A stretch of DNA of 51,951 bases from CAAGNP01 sp045595965 (GCA_045595965.1 JAZOBN010000019.1:1-51951), one strand, 5' to 3'; counted from the first letter of the stretch, positions 42,035-51,791 are shown. Made by a program: numbers and translations. Notes: generated from the sequence alone by a model not told the origin.

Positions 42035-43807
42035 ATGTACAGAACTCACAATTGCGGGGAGCTCCGCATCGAAAATGCAGGCCAGAGTGTAACCTTGGCC
42101 GGATGGGTACAAAAATCGAGAAAACTTGGCGGTATGACCTTTATCGATCTTCGCGACCGTTATGGTATTACCCAGCTTGTTGTGGATGCAACTGCAGCAC
42201 CCGAACTTGTAGAGACAGCATCATCAGTAGGACGCGAATGGGTACTCCAGGTAACCGGTACAGTTATTGAGCGCCAGAGCAAAAACGGTAAAATGGCTAC
42301 CGGCGAGATTGAAATCTCACTGTCGGACATTAAAGTACTGAACAAAGCCAACACTCCACCCTTCACCATCGAAGACGAGAGCGACGGCGGTGAGGAACTT
42401 CGTGCCAAATACCGTTACCTTGACCTTCGCCGTAATCCTCTTCAGAAGGCGATCAAGCTTCGTCACCAACTTGCTCACGAAGTGCGCAATTATCTTGACT
42501 CACAGAATTTCCTTGAGATTGAGACCCCATACCTGATTAAATCCACTCCAGAGGGTGCACGTGACTTCGTGGTCCCTTCACGTATGAATCCGGGTCAATT
42601 TTATGCACTTCCCCAGTCGCCACAAACCTTCAAGCAGCTTCTGATGGTAGCAGGTTATGACCGCTATTTCCAGATTGTACGCTGTTTCCGTGACGAAGAT
42701 TTGCGTGCTGACCGCCAGCCAGAATTTACACAAATAGACTGTGAAATGTCTTTCGTTGAGCAGGAAGACGTACTCAACACATTCGAGGGTATGATGAGAA
42801 CCCTTTTCAAAAACATCCTCAACGTAGAAATTCCTAACCCCATTCCACGTATGAACTGGTATGATGCTATGGATTTCTACGGTAGCGACAAACCCGATAT
42901 CCGTTTCGGCATGAAGATTCATGAGATTACTGACCTTGTTCAAGGACACGGATTCTCTGTTTTTGACAGCGTGGAGTATGTTGGAGCCATCAATGTTGAG
43001 GGTACAGCAAACTACACCCGCAAACAGATTGACGAACTTACCGAGTGGGTAAAGAGACCTCAGGTAGGTGCAAAAGGTCTTGTATATATCAAACTCAATG
43101 AAGACGGATCTGTCAAATCTTCGGTGGACAAATTCTACACCCCTGAACAACTTCAAGCTGTTGCTGACAGACTCGGTGCCAAGAAGGGTGATATGCTTCT
43201 GGTCCTTTGCGGTGCCAAGAGAAAAACACAAACCATGCTCGGTGTACTACGTATCGAGATGGGTAACCGCCTCGGTCTGCGCGATCCATTCAATTTCGCA
43301 CCTCTATGGGTAGTGGACTTCCCTCTTGTAGAGTGGGATGACGAGACACAACGCTTCTACGCAATGCACCACCCTTTCACAGCTCCAAAACCTGAACACC
43401 TCGACCTGTTCTACAGCAATAAAAAAGAGGATCTTGAAAAGGTATGTGCCAACGCATATGACTTTGTCCTCAACGGAACAGAACTTGGTGGAGGATCAAT
43501 CCGTATCCACGAAGCAGCAATGCAGGAGAGGATGTTTGAAGTCCTCGGAATATCAAAAGAGGATGCAGAATACAAATTCGGATTCATCATCAATGCTTTC
43601 AAATTCGGAGCACCTCCTCACGGTGGACTTGCTTTTGGATTTGACCGTGTATGTTCATTATTCGGAGGGCAGGAGACCATCCGCGATTATATCGCATTCC
43701 CTAAAAACAATCAGGGCCGCGATGTAATGATCGACTCTCCTTCATATATTGACCAGGTGCAGATGGATGAGCTGTTCCTTGAAAGCAAAGCAGAAAAACA
43801 AGAATAA
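42035..43807 (+). CDS. aspS: Aspartate-tRNA ligase
   Basis: This 590-residue protein has the bacterial AspRS layout. The N-terminal OB-fold anticodon domain contains VTLAGWVQKSRKLGGMTFIDLRDRYG. The class II core carries motif 2 FRDEDLRADRQPEFTQID. A GAD insertion domain spans about 290-420. Motif 3 is GLAFGFDRV. It charges tRNA-Asp; bacterial-type enzymes with a GAD domain are often discriminating, though this cannot be settled here. The upstream WYL gene is divergent. yqeY follows after 14 bases. Confidence 0.98.
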   Translation: MYRTHNCGELRIENAGQSVTLAGWVQKSRKLGGMTFIDLRDRYGITQLVVDATAAPELVETASSVGREWVLQVTGTVIERQSKNGKMATGEIEISLSDIKVLNKANTPPFTIEDESDGGEELRAKYRYLDLRRNPLQKAIKLRHQLAHEVRNYLDSQNFLEIETPYLIKSTPEGARDFVVPSRMNPGQFYALPQSPQTFKQLLMVAGYDRYFQIVRCFRDEDLRADRQPEFTQIDCEMSFVEQEDVLNTFEGMMRTLFKNILNVEIPNPIPRMNWYDAMDFYGSDKPDIRFGMKIHEITDLVQGHGFSVFDSVEYVGAINVEGTANYTRKQIDELTEWVKRPQVGAKGLVYIKLNEDGSVKSSVDKFYTPEQLQAVADRLGAKKGDMLLVLCGAKRKTQTMLGVLRIEMGNRLGLRDPFNFAPLWVVDFPLVEWDDETQRFYAMHHPFTAPKPEHLDLFYSNKKEDLEKVCANAYDFVLNGTELGGGSIRIHEAAMQERMFEVLGISKEDAEYKFGFIINAFKFGAPPHGGLAFGFDRVCSLFGGQETIRDYIAFPKNNQGRDVMIDSPSYIDQVQMDELFLESKAEKQE

Positions 43808-43821
43808 TTATTATCACGATT

Positions 43822-44271
43822 ATGTTGGAACAACAGATACAAAACGACCTCAAAGGGGCTATGATCTCCAAAGACAAAGTTGCTCTTGCCGCTATCCGTG
43901 GCATCAAAGCAGCTATCCTTCTTGCAAAAACAGCAGAAGGGGGGCAGAAAGAGACTTTGGAAGATGCTGAACTTATTAAAATTATTCAGAAACTTGTAAA
44001 ACAACGCAAAGAGAGTGCTGCAATTTATACTCAGCAAAATCGCCCTGAATTGGCAGAAAACGAACTTGCAGAGGTAGAAGTAATGGAAAAATACCTTCCT
44101 AAAGCACTAAGCGAAGAGGAGGTTGAAGCAGTTGTAAAGCAGATCATCGCCGACACCGGTGCATCATCTATGGCCGATATGGGCAAGGTGATGGGTGCCG
44201 CTACCAAGCAGTTGGCAGGTCAGGCAGATGGCCGCATCATTTCAAGTATAGTGAAGAGGCTTTTGAGCTGA
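43822..44271 (+). CDS. GatB/YqeY domain protein
   Basis: This 149-residue protein is the stand-alone YqeY family, related to the tail of GatB, the amidotransferase subunit that recognises mischarged tRNA. Visible features are LAAIRGIKAAILLAKTAE, VKQRKESAAIYTQQNRPELAE and the C-terminal MADMGKVMGAATKQLAGQADGRIIS. Adjacent to aspS, it may help handle Asp-tRNA-Asn, but this is inference. Its last 35 bases overlap the 3' end of the convergent M28 peptidase gene. Confidence 0.92.
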   Translation: MLEQQIQNDLKGAMISKDKVALAAIRGIKAAILLAKTAEGGQKETLEDAELIKIIQKLVKQRKESAAIYTQQNRPELAENELAEVEVMEKYLPKALSEEEVEAVVKQIIADTGASSMADMGKVMGAATKQLAGQADGRIISSIVKRLLS

Positions 44272-45649
44272 ATCCTGTAAGCAACTGATAGTACCTGTCA
44301 AAATTGTCATCTGAAAAATTCTGATAGGTATCTCTCGGAGTGTGATAGTATTTATGATAGTCCCCGTCTATAGAGATATAGAACACGGGGACATTTTTTT
44401 GAGCAAATGCGTAGTGGTCACTATCATCGTTCAAATCCTCCGGATTAAGGGCTTCAAATGGTTCTGCCATCCCCTTGTTAACCTCCAGGAACAGATCCAG
44501 AACCTCCCTCCCCTCATCGGAAATCTGATAAGTAATCTCATCTGCATTGTCTGCTATCATATCCACCTCCACATAAGCAAATACATTCTCGAGTGGAACT
44601 CTTGGATTCTCTGCATAATAGAATGCACCAAGCAAGTTCTCCTCCTCTGCATCTGTGAAGAGGAACATCACAGAATAGTCGGGTCTGTTCTCCTGAAAAT
44701 GGCGTGCAAGAAGGAGCAACATTGCAACACCTGAGGCATCATCATTTGCTCCATTAAAAATATTCTCTCTACCTACCACCCCCAGATGGTCGTAATGGGC
44801 AGAGAACATGAGGCATTTTTCCGGATTGCTCTTGCCTGGGATATAAGCCATTATGTTGTGGGCATCCTGTTGTGGCAAGAATTCATTTTCAATATCTACA
44901 TATATCTTTTTTGCATCCTTGGGAAAAGCACTGCTGACCATCAGCACCGGCATACCGACAGTGTAGTAACTTCTCGCCTTGAAGTAGGGAAAAAGTTCCG
45001 CTGAAGAGCTTCTAAGGATAACTCCCCCAACATTTTTCAGAGGGAGAAGATATGGTTGATACCTTTCAAATGGATGGAACTCAAGATTTTTCTGATAGTA
45101 ATCCCAATCGAGCACTACAAAGGAGTTTTTGAATTTTCCGCTGTCAAGGTATTTGACAAGACCTTTAGTGGTGAGATATTTATTGTCAATATAAACAACA
45201 TCATACTCCCCATTTGCTCCCGAAGAGAACTCCTTCACTGTATAATCTACAGAACATTCCAATGTATCACCATCCAGAACAACTTCCATATCCCCTCTGA
45301 AGACATTCATCGGGAAACTGAAGTGTTGAAGGTAAGCTATATCCTCAGAGGAGGCACCACTCCATCTCCCGGCGTCACATGGGGCAATCTTACTTTTGTA
45401 TTCTGGAGTGAGACCCACCTCCTCCGATGTAGCGGCAGGGGCAGGTGCTACACCCATCGACTTAAGTTCATTTATAATATATTGGGCGGCTCTTACATCA
45501 CCATTCATGTAGTTGCTCCTCCCATAATATTCATCAGAAGAGAGTTCTTTTACAATGGTGTGATAGTACTCCTTTTCAGAAAGTTCCACATCCGGGCAAC
45601 ACCCTGCTACCAGCAGGAGGAGGCCAAATACCATACTGAGCCTTTTCAT
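44237..45649 (-). CDS. M28-family zinc aminopeptidase lipoprotein
   Basis: This 470-residue lipoprotein has its lipobox ending at Cys17 (LVAGC). A PA-like insert (about 130-260) precedes the M28 catalytic domain. Two-zinc ligands and catalytic residues are seen in SAHYDHLG (His, Asp), NGANDDASG (Asp), FTDAEEENLLG (Glu pair), VEVDMIAD (Asp) and KYYHTPRDT (His). It removes N-terminal residues from peptides at the cell envelope. It is the last gene of the thyA-folA-transporter run (10-base gap) and ends inside the 3' end of yqeY. Confidence 0.92.
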   Translation of the reverse strand: MKRLSMVFGLLLLVAGCCPDVELSEKEYYHTIVKELSSDEYYGRSNYMNGDVRAAQYIINELKSMGVAPAPAATSEEVGLTPEYKSKIAPCDAGRWSGASSEDIAYLQHFSFPMNVFRGDMEVVLDGDTLECSVDYTVKEFSSGANGEYDVVYIDNKYLTTKGLVKYLDSGKFKNSFVVLDWDYYQKNLEFHPFERYQPYLLPLKNVGGVILRSSSAELFPYFKARSYYTVGMPVLMVSSAFPKDAKKIYVDIENEFLPQQDAHNIMAYIPGKSNPEKCLMFSAHYDHLGVVGRENIFNGANDDASGVAMLLLLARHFQENRPDYSVMFLFTDAEEENLLGAFYYAENPRVPLENVFAYVEVDMIADNADEITYQISDEGREVLDLFLEVNKGMAEPFEALNPEDLNDDSDHYAFAQKNVPVFYISIDGDYHKYYHTPRDTYQNFSDDNFDRYYQLLTGFSSKASSLYLK

Positions 45650-45659
45650 ATATCAAATT

Positions 45660-47006
45660 TTAGTTAATGAGACTTGCTATCATAATAGTGATGATCACCA
45701 GCGGAGCCACATACTTCACGATGAAGTACACAGCCTCCAGGAACCACCTCTTTATCTTGAGGGTACCGCCATTGGACATCTCATCCATAAAGTCACTCTT
45801 CTTAAGTTTCCAGCCCACAAATATCACCAGAAGGAGTCCACCGCCGGTCATGAAGATGTTTGCAGACATAAAGTCAAACAAATCGAAGAAATTCAACCCG
45901 AAGATCTTGAAGTCTGCCAGCACACCCTGAGATAGGGAACTCAACACACCCAGAGCCATCAGGAATACAAAGCAGATCAGGACAGATTTGGTCCTGCTCA
46001 TATTGAACTCCTCCTTGAAATATGCCACAGGAACCTCCAGCAGAGAGATGGATGAAGTAACCGCTGCGATGAAAAGGATGACGAAGAATGCTATCGCAAT
46101 GACCGATCCCCCCGGCATCTGTGCGAAGATGTGGGGAAGGGTGATGAACACCAGACCCGGGCCCTCTGAAGGGGAGATACCATATGCAAATACAGCCGGC
46201 ATAATCGCCAGTCCGGCGATAATGGCGAAAAGGGTATCAAACAGACTGGTCAAAGATGCTGTAATGGAGATATTCTCCTTCTTGCTCACATAAGAGGCAT
46301 AGGTCATAATGGTACCACACCCTATGCTCAATGAGAAGAATGCCTGACCCAGAGCGTTGAGGACTGTGTCTGCTGTCACTTTGGAAAAGTCGGGTTTGAA
46401 AAGGAATTCCACACCTTTCGAGCTTCCAGGAAGGAGAAGGGAGTTTACAGCGATAGCCACCACCAGCACAAACAGCAGTGGCATCACCAACTTTGAGAAC
46501 TTCTCAATACCACCCTTTATACCTTTAGCCACCACTATGCAGGTAAATCCCAGGAACAGGATAAGGTAGATGATAGGCTCCCATACACTCGACACAGAGT
46601 CCCGGAACATAGAGGCCAGCGCACCCTGATCTGCTGTAGTGAACTTGAATGTAAGGGATTTTACAAGATAATCGATGGTCCAGCCACCCACTACAGAGTA
46701 AAAAGCCAGAACACAAAGGGCACTTATCACAGCTATAAGCCCCACCCAGTTCCACTTGGTGCCGGGTGCAAGTTTCTTATATGCACCGAAGGTATTGGCC
46801 TGAGTCCTGCGCCCCATCAGAAACTCTGAAAACACTATTGGGGTACAGAGTACAAATACGAAAAACAGATATATGATGATAAATGCCGCACCACCATTGG
46901 TCCCTACCAAATAGGGGAATCTCCAGAGATTTCCCAACCCTACTGCAGATCCGATAAGGGCCACCAAAACTGCAAATCTGCCGCTAAAACTGTCTCTTTT
47001 TGCCAT
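45660..47006 (-). CDS. Sodium-dependent amino-acid transporter (NSS/SNF family)
   Basis: This 448-residue protein has 11-12 helices and the NSS start signature: FAVLVALIGSAVGLGNLWRFPYLVGTNGGAAF forms the unwound TM1 that binds sodium and substrate. SLSIGCGTIMTYASYV (TM6 region) and the 11-helix bacterial layout also fit. It imports an amino acid or related amine with sodium; the ligand cannot be told. It starts 1 base after the folA stop. Confidence 0.93.
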   Translation of the reverse strand: MAKRDSFSGRFAVLVALIGSAVGLGNLWRFPYLVGTNGGAAFIIIYLFFVFVLCTPIVFSEFLMGRRTQANTFGAYKKLAPGTKWNWVGLIAVISALCVLAFYSVVGGWTIDYLVKSLTFKFTTADQGALASMFRDSVSSVWEPIIYLILFLGFTCIVVAKGIKGGIEKFSKLVMPLLFVLVVAIAVNSLLLPGSSKGVEFLFKPDFSKVTADTVLNALGQAFFSLSIGCGTIMTYASYVSKKENISITASLTSLFDTLFAIIAGLAIMPAVFAYGISPSEGPGLVFITLPHIFAQMPGGSVIAIAFFVILFIAAVTSSISLLEVPVAYFKEEFNMSRTKSVLICFVFLMALGVLSSLSQGVLADFKIFGLNFFDLFDFMSANIFMTGGGLLLVIFVGWKLKKSDFMDEMSNGGTLKIKRWFLEAVYFIVKYVAPLVIITIMIASLIN

Positions 47007-47007
47007 A

Positions 47008-47502
47008 TTATCTTCTTATATACTCTACAAATGAAAATTTAAGTCCCGACTTCTCATCGGTGTATTGCTCACTGCGGGATACCTCCCTCCAGATATTGCG
47101 GTCTATCTCAGGGAAAAACACCTCAGCATCCTCAATAACTGTCTCCACCTCGGTTATATAGAGCTTGTCTGCCAATGGAAGTGCCGCACCATATATCATC
47201 CCTCCCCCCATAATGAAAATTTCCTCATCTTGAGATTGGGCAGAATCAATTGCCTCAGACAATGAATTGAAATACTCCACTCCACCCCTTTCTCCCGGAT
47301 CTTCTTTTCTGCTAACAACAATGTTCCTCCTTTTTGGGAGAGGTCTGGATCCTATTGAGGCAAATGTGTTCGTCCCCATAATAACAGGGTGGCCGGATGT
47401 CACCTTTTTGAAATACTTGAGATCTTCCGAAAGGTGCCATGGCATATCATTTCCCTTGCCGATAGCATTATTGGATGCTATAGCCACAATAATTGAAACC
47501 AT
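47008..47502 (-). CDS. folA: Dihydrofolate reductase
   Basis: This 164-residue protein has DHFR motifs: VAIASNNAIGKGNDMPWHLSEDLKYFKKVT (active-site acid in the W-x2-S-x-D segment), PVIMGTNTFASIGSRPLPKRRNIVVSR and EIFIMGGGMIYGAALPLADKLYITEV. It regenerates tetrahydrofolate after thymidylate synthase, which is encoded 2 bases upstream. Confidence 0.97.
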   Translation of the reverse strand: MVSIIVAIASNNAIGKGNDMPWHLSEDLKYFKKVTSGHPVIMGTNTFASIGSRPLPKRRNIVVSRKEDPGERGGVEYFNSLSEAIDSAQSQDEEIFIMGGGMIYGAALPLADKLYITEVETVIEDAEVFFPEIDRNIWREVSRSEQYTDEKSGLKFSFVEYIRR

Positions 47503-47504
47503 AA

Positions 47505-48299
47505 CTAAACTGCGATAGGGGCTTTAATCAAAGGGTGGGGATCATAACCTTCAAGGGTGAAATCTTCATAATCAAAATCGAAAACACTCTTCACCTGAGG
47601 ATTGAGAATCATCTTGGGAAGGGCCCTGGGTTCCCTCTCCAACTGGGTCCTCACCTGCTCAAAATGGTTGGTGTAGATATGTGCATCTCCCAATGTATGG
47701 ACAAAGTCACCAAGACCATATCCACACTCCTGAGCAATCATCATAGTAAGAAGTGCGTAAGAGGCAATATTGAATGGTACTCCGAGAAAAACATCTGCAC
47801 TGCGCTGATAAAGCTGGCAAGAGAGTTTACCATCTGCCACATAGAACTGGAAGAGGGCATGACATGGGGGAAGTGCCATTTTGGTCACCTCTGCAACATT
47901 CCATGCAGAAACAATATGCCGTCTTGAGTCTGGATTGTTTTTCAAAGATGCAATAACATCTGAAAGCTGGTCAACTGATTTTCCGTCAGCACCCGCCCAG
48001 GAACGCCACTGATGCCCATAAACAGGGCCCAGATTTCCATCTTTATCTGCCCATTCATCCCAAATGGTAACTTTATGGTCGTTGAGGTACTTTATGTTTG
48101 TGTCACCTTTAATAAACCACAAAAGCTCATAAATAATCGACTTCAAATGGACTTTTTTTGTGGTAAGAAGTGGGAAACCTTCATTGAGGTTGAATCTCAT
48201 CTGATAACCGAATATTGACTTTGTTCCGACACCGGTCCTGTCATGCTTCAGCACCCCCTCTTCAGAGATCTTCTTTAGTAGGTCTAAATATTGTTTCAT
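47505..48299 (-). CDS. thyA: Thymidylate synthase
   Basis: This 264-residue protein is the classical folate-dependent ThyA. RTGVGTKSIFGYQMRFNL binds phosphate. The catalytic cysteine is in ALPPCHALFQFYV, followed by QLYQRSADVFLGVPFNIASYALL, and the C-terminus ends PIAV. It makes dTMP from dUMP. It is the first gene of thyA-folA-transporter-M28, with its own promoter. Confidence 0.98.
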   Translation of the reverse strand: MKQYLDLLKKISEEGVLKHDRTGVGTKSIFGYQMRFNLNEGFPLLTTKKVHLKSIIYELLWFIKGDTNIKYLNDHKVTIWDEWADKDGNLGPVYGHQWRSWAGADGKSVDQLSDVIASLKNNPDSRRHIVSAWNVAEVTKMALPPCHALFQFYVADGKLSCQLYQRSADVFLGVPFNIASYALLTMMIAQECGYGLGDFVHTLGDAHIYTNHFEQVRTQLEREPRALPKMILNPQVKSVFDFDYEDFTLEGYDPHPLIKAPIAV

Positions 48300-48323
48300 T
48301 GTTGCAGCTGCTTAAATCACCCT

Positions 48324-48331
48324 CAAAGATA
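48324..48331 (-). promoter_or_regulatory. thyA promoter -7 element TATCTTTG
   Basis: On the minus strand TATCTTTG matches TAnnTTTG, 24 bases before the thyA ATG, squeezed into the 33-base gap after the endonuclease-like gene. Confidence 0.55.
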
Positions 48332-48332
48332 A

Positions 48333-49310
48333 CTATTTTTTATATAGGATGACCGGTAAATGATCACTCACTCCCCCTAAATATTTTGGGCCACTATAGC
48401 TTCGGAATGGTTTTGTTGAGAGATAACTTTTATCCTCCTCCAGCAAGAACTCCGGAGAGTAGATATCCATCATCATCTCCCCCAAAGATTGTGATACAAT
48501 CACATGATCTATCAGCTCCCACTCCCCTTTGTATTTTATACTCCCCTTATCAGTTAATAATGAGTCCTGAGAGAGGATTTTCAAAGGGAGAGAGGAGAGG
48601 GAGAGTGCATTTACAGGTTTTGAATAAGGGGTATCGTTCAGATCCCCCATAATTATCACCTTGGGGACACCCCCTTGGGAAGAGGTATTTGCCAAAGAGT
48701 CGAGAAACGACACCACCTTCAGGCTCGAAGCCATCCTATGGGGCTCAGATTCCCTCTCTCCACCCAATTTGGATGACCAGTGGTTGACAAAAAAGTGCAA
48801 AGTATCCCTACCATCCGCAACTACCCCTTTAACATAGAGGATATGCCTGAGAGGCTTATTATATGAGACCTTTTCAACCTCTATATTTTTTACCTCTACA
48901 GGGATAAATACCCCCTTTCTGTATAGCAACGCACACTCTATTCCACGTGGATCATGTGAGTCCCGATGGATATAACCGTATCCCAACTTTGATAATAGGG
49001 TATTCTCTACCAACTCATTGAGAACATACCTGTTCTCCACCTCCACAAGCCCCACAACAAAAGGATAGTCCCCGTAAAATTCCTTTACAGAGACTATTGT
49101 CTTTGCTATAGCATTCCGTTTATTGTTGAATCTTGTCTTGCTCCAATGCTTGGCGCCTAATGGGGTAAACTCGTCATCCTGAGTGGATTTATCATCTTTT
49201 GTATCAAAATAATTCTCTACATTCCAACTCATAACCACCCCTTCGGTTTGTGCCAAAGCACATATTGGGAGGAAGAGGGTCAAGAGAAGTGAGATGACGG
49301 AACGGAGCAT
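48333..49310 (-). CDS. Secreted endonuclease/exonuclease/phosphatase-family hydrolase
   Basis: I place the start at 49310, giving 325 residues. There the ATG overlaps the upstream stop (TAATG) and is followed at once by a signal peptide (MLRSVISLLLTLFLPICALAQ). A longer frame upstream would only duplicate the end of the SGNH gene. The EEP fold is shown by SWNVENYF, VGLVEVEN, the VNHWSSK active-site region, IIMGDLND and the closing GVSDHLPVI. Members cleave DNA, RNA or phosphodiesters; an extracytoplasmic nuclease or phosphodiesterase is likely. Confidence 0.87.
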   Translation of the reverse strand: MLRSVISLLLTLFLPICALAQTEGVVMSWNVENYFDTKDDKSTQDDEFTPLGAKHWSKTRFNNKRNAIAKTIVSVKEFYGDYPFVVGLVEVENRYVLNELVENTLLSKLGYGYIHRDSHDPRGIECALLYRKGVFIPVEVKNIEVEKVSYNKPLRHILYVKGVVADGRDTLHFFVNHWSSKLGGERESEPHRMASSLKVVSFLDSLANTSSQGGVPKVIIMGDLNDTPYSKPVNALSLSSLPLKILSQDSLLTDKGSIKYKGEWELIDHVIVSQSLGEMMMDIYSPEFLLEEDKSYLSTKPFRSYSGPKYLGGVSDHLPVILYKK

Positions 49311-50623
49311 TATTGGAGCATTTTTTTCCAGAGATGATATGCAGCCGGGAGAAGATGGATACCGTCGCAAGTATTGGCTGATGACAAATCACCCTTTTCA
49401 TCCATCATCAATGTCCCTATATCGACATATGAATAACCATATTTCACTGCATTATCTTTCAGAAACAGATTAAGTTGTGCCACTTTCTCATTCACCCCGG
49501 GATAGAATTTTGTAATAGGGTTGAGAGGTAATGTACTCTGGATATAGAAATCGGTATTCGGCAACTCACGGTTGATTGCCTCTATCAGTTTTGTATATTT
49601 GCTGATCAGCTCCTCCGCTGTCAGCTCCGGCTCTTCAAGAAGGTCATTTACCCCTGATAGAAGATATAGTTTTGACGGATTTTCATCAACTACATCATCA
49701 AGGCGGTCAAGGATTCCATCTGTAGTATCACCACTGATACCTCTATTGATAATCTCTGAAGAACTTATCCCCAACAACTCGTTCCACCAGCAATTGTTGG
49801 TAAGGCTATTGCCAAGCATTATCACTTTCTGGTTGGTATTGGGGAGTGTCTTGAAAATTGACAATCTTGACTGGTAATGAGCGGAGCGACCTGTATATAG
49901 TTCGTTATATCTACCATGGGTAGGGTCATTTTTCACGGTATTGAGAGCCTTCATGCCCACATATGGCTCCAAGGCTTTCGCAATAATTTCATATCCGGCG
50001 CCATTGATTCTGGTCCCCCCTATACAATAGGCCTGATCAATATAGCCATCTTTATCACACAATACCTCTGTCAAATCGATAAACTTATTCGGAAAGCTCT
50101 CTTTGAGATAAGCGTTGATACCCTTTACAGTATCAGCTACAGAGCCATCAACTTTCATGGATGCCCTGTCTGGAACAATAGACAACAGATAGATTTTTGT
50201 CCTGGGAGATGATATTTTAGCCTCTTTAACTATCTGCACGATACGCTCCTGAGTCTCTTTTGCACTACACCCCTTCTTGATGTCATACAACCCTGTCGCA
50301 ATGAACAACCTTGATGGATTTTTACGTGCAATATCCTTGATTCTAAACAGAGTGCACTCAGTACCCTCCAATGCTATACCTCTGTTCTTAACTTTATCAG
50401 AGCCATAGAACTGATCCCAGATTCCTCTATCGATAATGTCATCCCCGACAAAGACAATATCACCTTTCTTTATAGGGAATGTTTTGTACAATTCATGTTT
50501 TTCCTGGAAATAGGTTATCTGGCCGTGCAAAGCAGGATATTCCCCGGTCGAAGAGTAATTGTCTGTACACGAAAAAAGGACAAACAATAATGCCACCGCA
50601 AAGAAGTAAAACATCTTTTTCAT
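49310..50623 (-). CDS. Tandem SGNH/GDSL hydrolase lipoprotein, first domain degenerate
   Basis: This 437-residue lipoprotein has its anchor at Cys19 (LLFVLFSC). It carries two SGNH domains. The second (about 255-437) is complete: GNSLTNN (nucleophile Ser), GISGDTTDG, GVNDLLEEP and DGIHLLP (Asp/His). The first (about 50-230) keeps the fold pattern but has lost the key residues: GDDIIDRG (Asp62 in place of Ser), TGLYDI instead of GxND, and GGTRINGAGYE instead of DxxH. The first domain may bind carbohydrate or stabilise the second. Such lipoproteins often deacetylate glycans. It lies 28 bases after ychF. Confidence 0.88.
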   Translation of the reverse strand: MKKMFYFFAVALLFVLFSCTDNYSSTGEYPALHGQITYFQEKHELYKTFPIKKGDIVFVGDDIIDRGIWDQFYGSDKVKNRGIALEGTECTLFRIKDIARKNPSRLFIATGLYDIKKGCSAKETQERIVQIVKEAKISSPRTKIYLLSIVPDRASMKVDGSVADTVKGINAYLKESFPNKFIDLTEVLCDKDGYIDQAYCIGGTRINGAGYEIIAKALEPYVGMKALNTVKNDPTHGRYNELYTGRSAHYQSRLSIFKTLPNTNQKVIMLGNSLTNNCWWNELLGISSSEIINRGISGDTTDGILDRLDDVVDENPSKLYLLSGVNDLLEEPELTAEELISKYTKLIEAINRELPNTDFYIQSTLPLNPITKFYPGVNEKVAQLNLFLKDNAVKYGYSYVDIGTLMMDEKGDLSSANTCDGIHLLPAAYHLWKKMLQ

Positions 50624-50651
50624 AATATTCAGGTTTTAGTTTCAGTTCTTA

Positions 50652-51755
50652 TTAAACATTGAAAAGGAAGTGCATTACATCACCATCCTGTACTACATAA
50701 TCTTTCCCCTCTATTCCCAACTTGCCGGCTGCCCTGCATGCTGCCTCAGATCCATATTCAACATAATCGTTATATTTGATCACCTCTGCTTTGATAAATC
50801 CTTTCTCAAAATCGGTATGGATCACCCCGGCTGCCCTTGGGGCCTTATCACCTTTGTTGATGGTCCATGCCCTTACCTCAGGTTCACCTGCTGTAAAATA
50901 TGTCTGGAGATTCAACAATGAATAGGCCGACTGGATCAACCTCTCAACACCAGAATTCTGCAAACCTATCTCCTCGAGAAACATCTGTCTCTCCTCATAA
51001 CTGTCAAGTTCAGAGATTTCAGACTCAATTTTCGCTGCTATCACCAAAAGTTCTGCCCCTTCATCAGCTATCGCCTCTCTTACCCTCTCCACATATTCAT
51101 TACCTGTGGCAGCAGAAGCCTCATCAACATTACATACATACAGAACCGGTTTATTTGTCAAGAGGAAGAGCCCTTTCGCAAGTTTCTCATCCTCAGCATT
51201 ATCAAAGGTGACTGTACGCGCAGATTTCCCCTGAAGAAGGACTTCTCTATACTTTGTCAAAATATTGTATAGTCTTTTTGCCTCTTTATCACCACCTGTC
51301 TGTGCCTGTTTCTCCACCTTTTTGATACGGTTCTCGACAGTCTCAAGATCTTTGATCTGGAGCTCCATATCAATAATCTCCTTATCCCTTACAGGATCTA
51401 CACTTCCATCCACATGGACAACATTAGGATCCTCGAAACAACGGACAACGTGGAGGATAGCATCAGTCTCTCTGATATTGGCAAGGAACTGGTTACCCAA
51501 CCCCTCACCTCTGCTTGCCCCTTTTACAAGACCTGCGATATCCACAATCTCTACAGTTGCAGGGACAACCCTTTTAGGATTGACAAGTTTCTCCAGAACA
51601 GAGAGTCTCTGATCAGGGACAATGGTTGAACCCACATTGGGCTCTATAGTACAGAAAGGGAAGTTTGCTGCTTGTGCCTTACCGGAACTGATACAATTGA
51701 AAAGTGTCGATTTGCCCACATTTGGCAACCCTACTATTCCACAACGTAATGACAT
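50652..51755 (-). CDS. ychF: Obg-family ATPase YchF
   Basis: This 367-residue protein has P-loop GLPNVGKSTLFN, the DIAGLVKGASRGEGLGNQFLANIRETDAILHVVRCF block and a C-terminal TGS-like domain ending PRAAGVIHTDFEKGFIKAEVI and VQDGDVMHFLFNV. In other species YchF binds ATP in preference to GTP and interacts with ribosomes and oxidative-stress pathways. Its promoter is intact although an IS ends 27 bases upstream of the -7 element. Confidence 0.97.
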   Translation of the reverse strand: MSLRCGIVGLPNVGKSTLFNCISSGKAQAANFPFCTIEPNVGSTIVPDQRLSVLEKLVNPKRVVPATVEIVDIAGLVKGASRGEGLGNQFLANIRETDAILHVVRCFEDPNVVHVDGSVDPVRDKEIIDMELQIKDLETVENRIKKVEKQAQTGGDKEAKRLYNILTKYREVLLQGKSARTVTFDNAEDEKLAKGLFLLTNKPVLYVCNVDEASAATGNEYVERVREAIADEGAELLVIAAKIESEISELDSYEERQMFLEEIGLQNSGVERLIQSAYSLLNLQTYFTAGEPEVRAWTINKGDKAPRAAGVIHTDFEKGFIKAEVIKYNDYVEYGSEAACRAAGKLGIEGKDYVVQDGDVMHFLFNV

Positions 51756-51783
51756 ATCTCTATATTTTATTTTTTAATTGTGG

Positions 51784-51791
51784 CAAAGATA
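51784..51791 (-). promoter_or_regulatory. ychF promoter -7 element TATCTTTG
   Basis: On the minus strand TATCTTTG matches TAnnTTTG, 28 bases before the ychF ATG. The IS tip at 51818 lies just upstream of where a -33 element would sit. Confidence 0.55.

Noticed and set aside
49311..49370. Upstream start for the endonuclease-like gene adding 20 residues
   Set aside because: The extra residues overlap the SGNH gene, precede the signal peptide and read as non-secretory sequence; the TAATG start at 49310 gives a proper signal peptide at the N-terminus.
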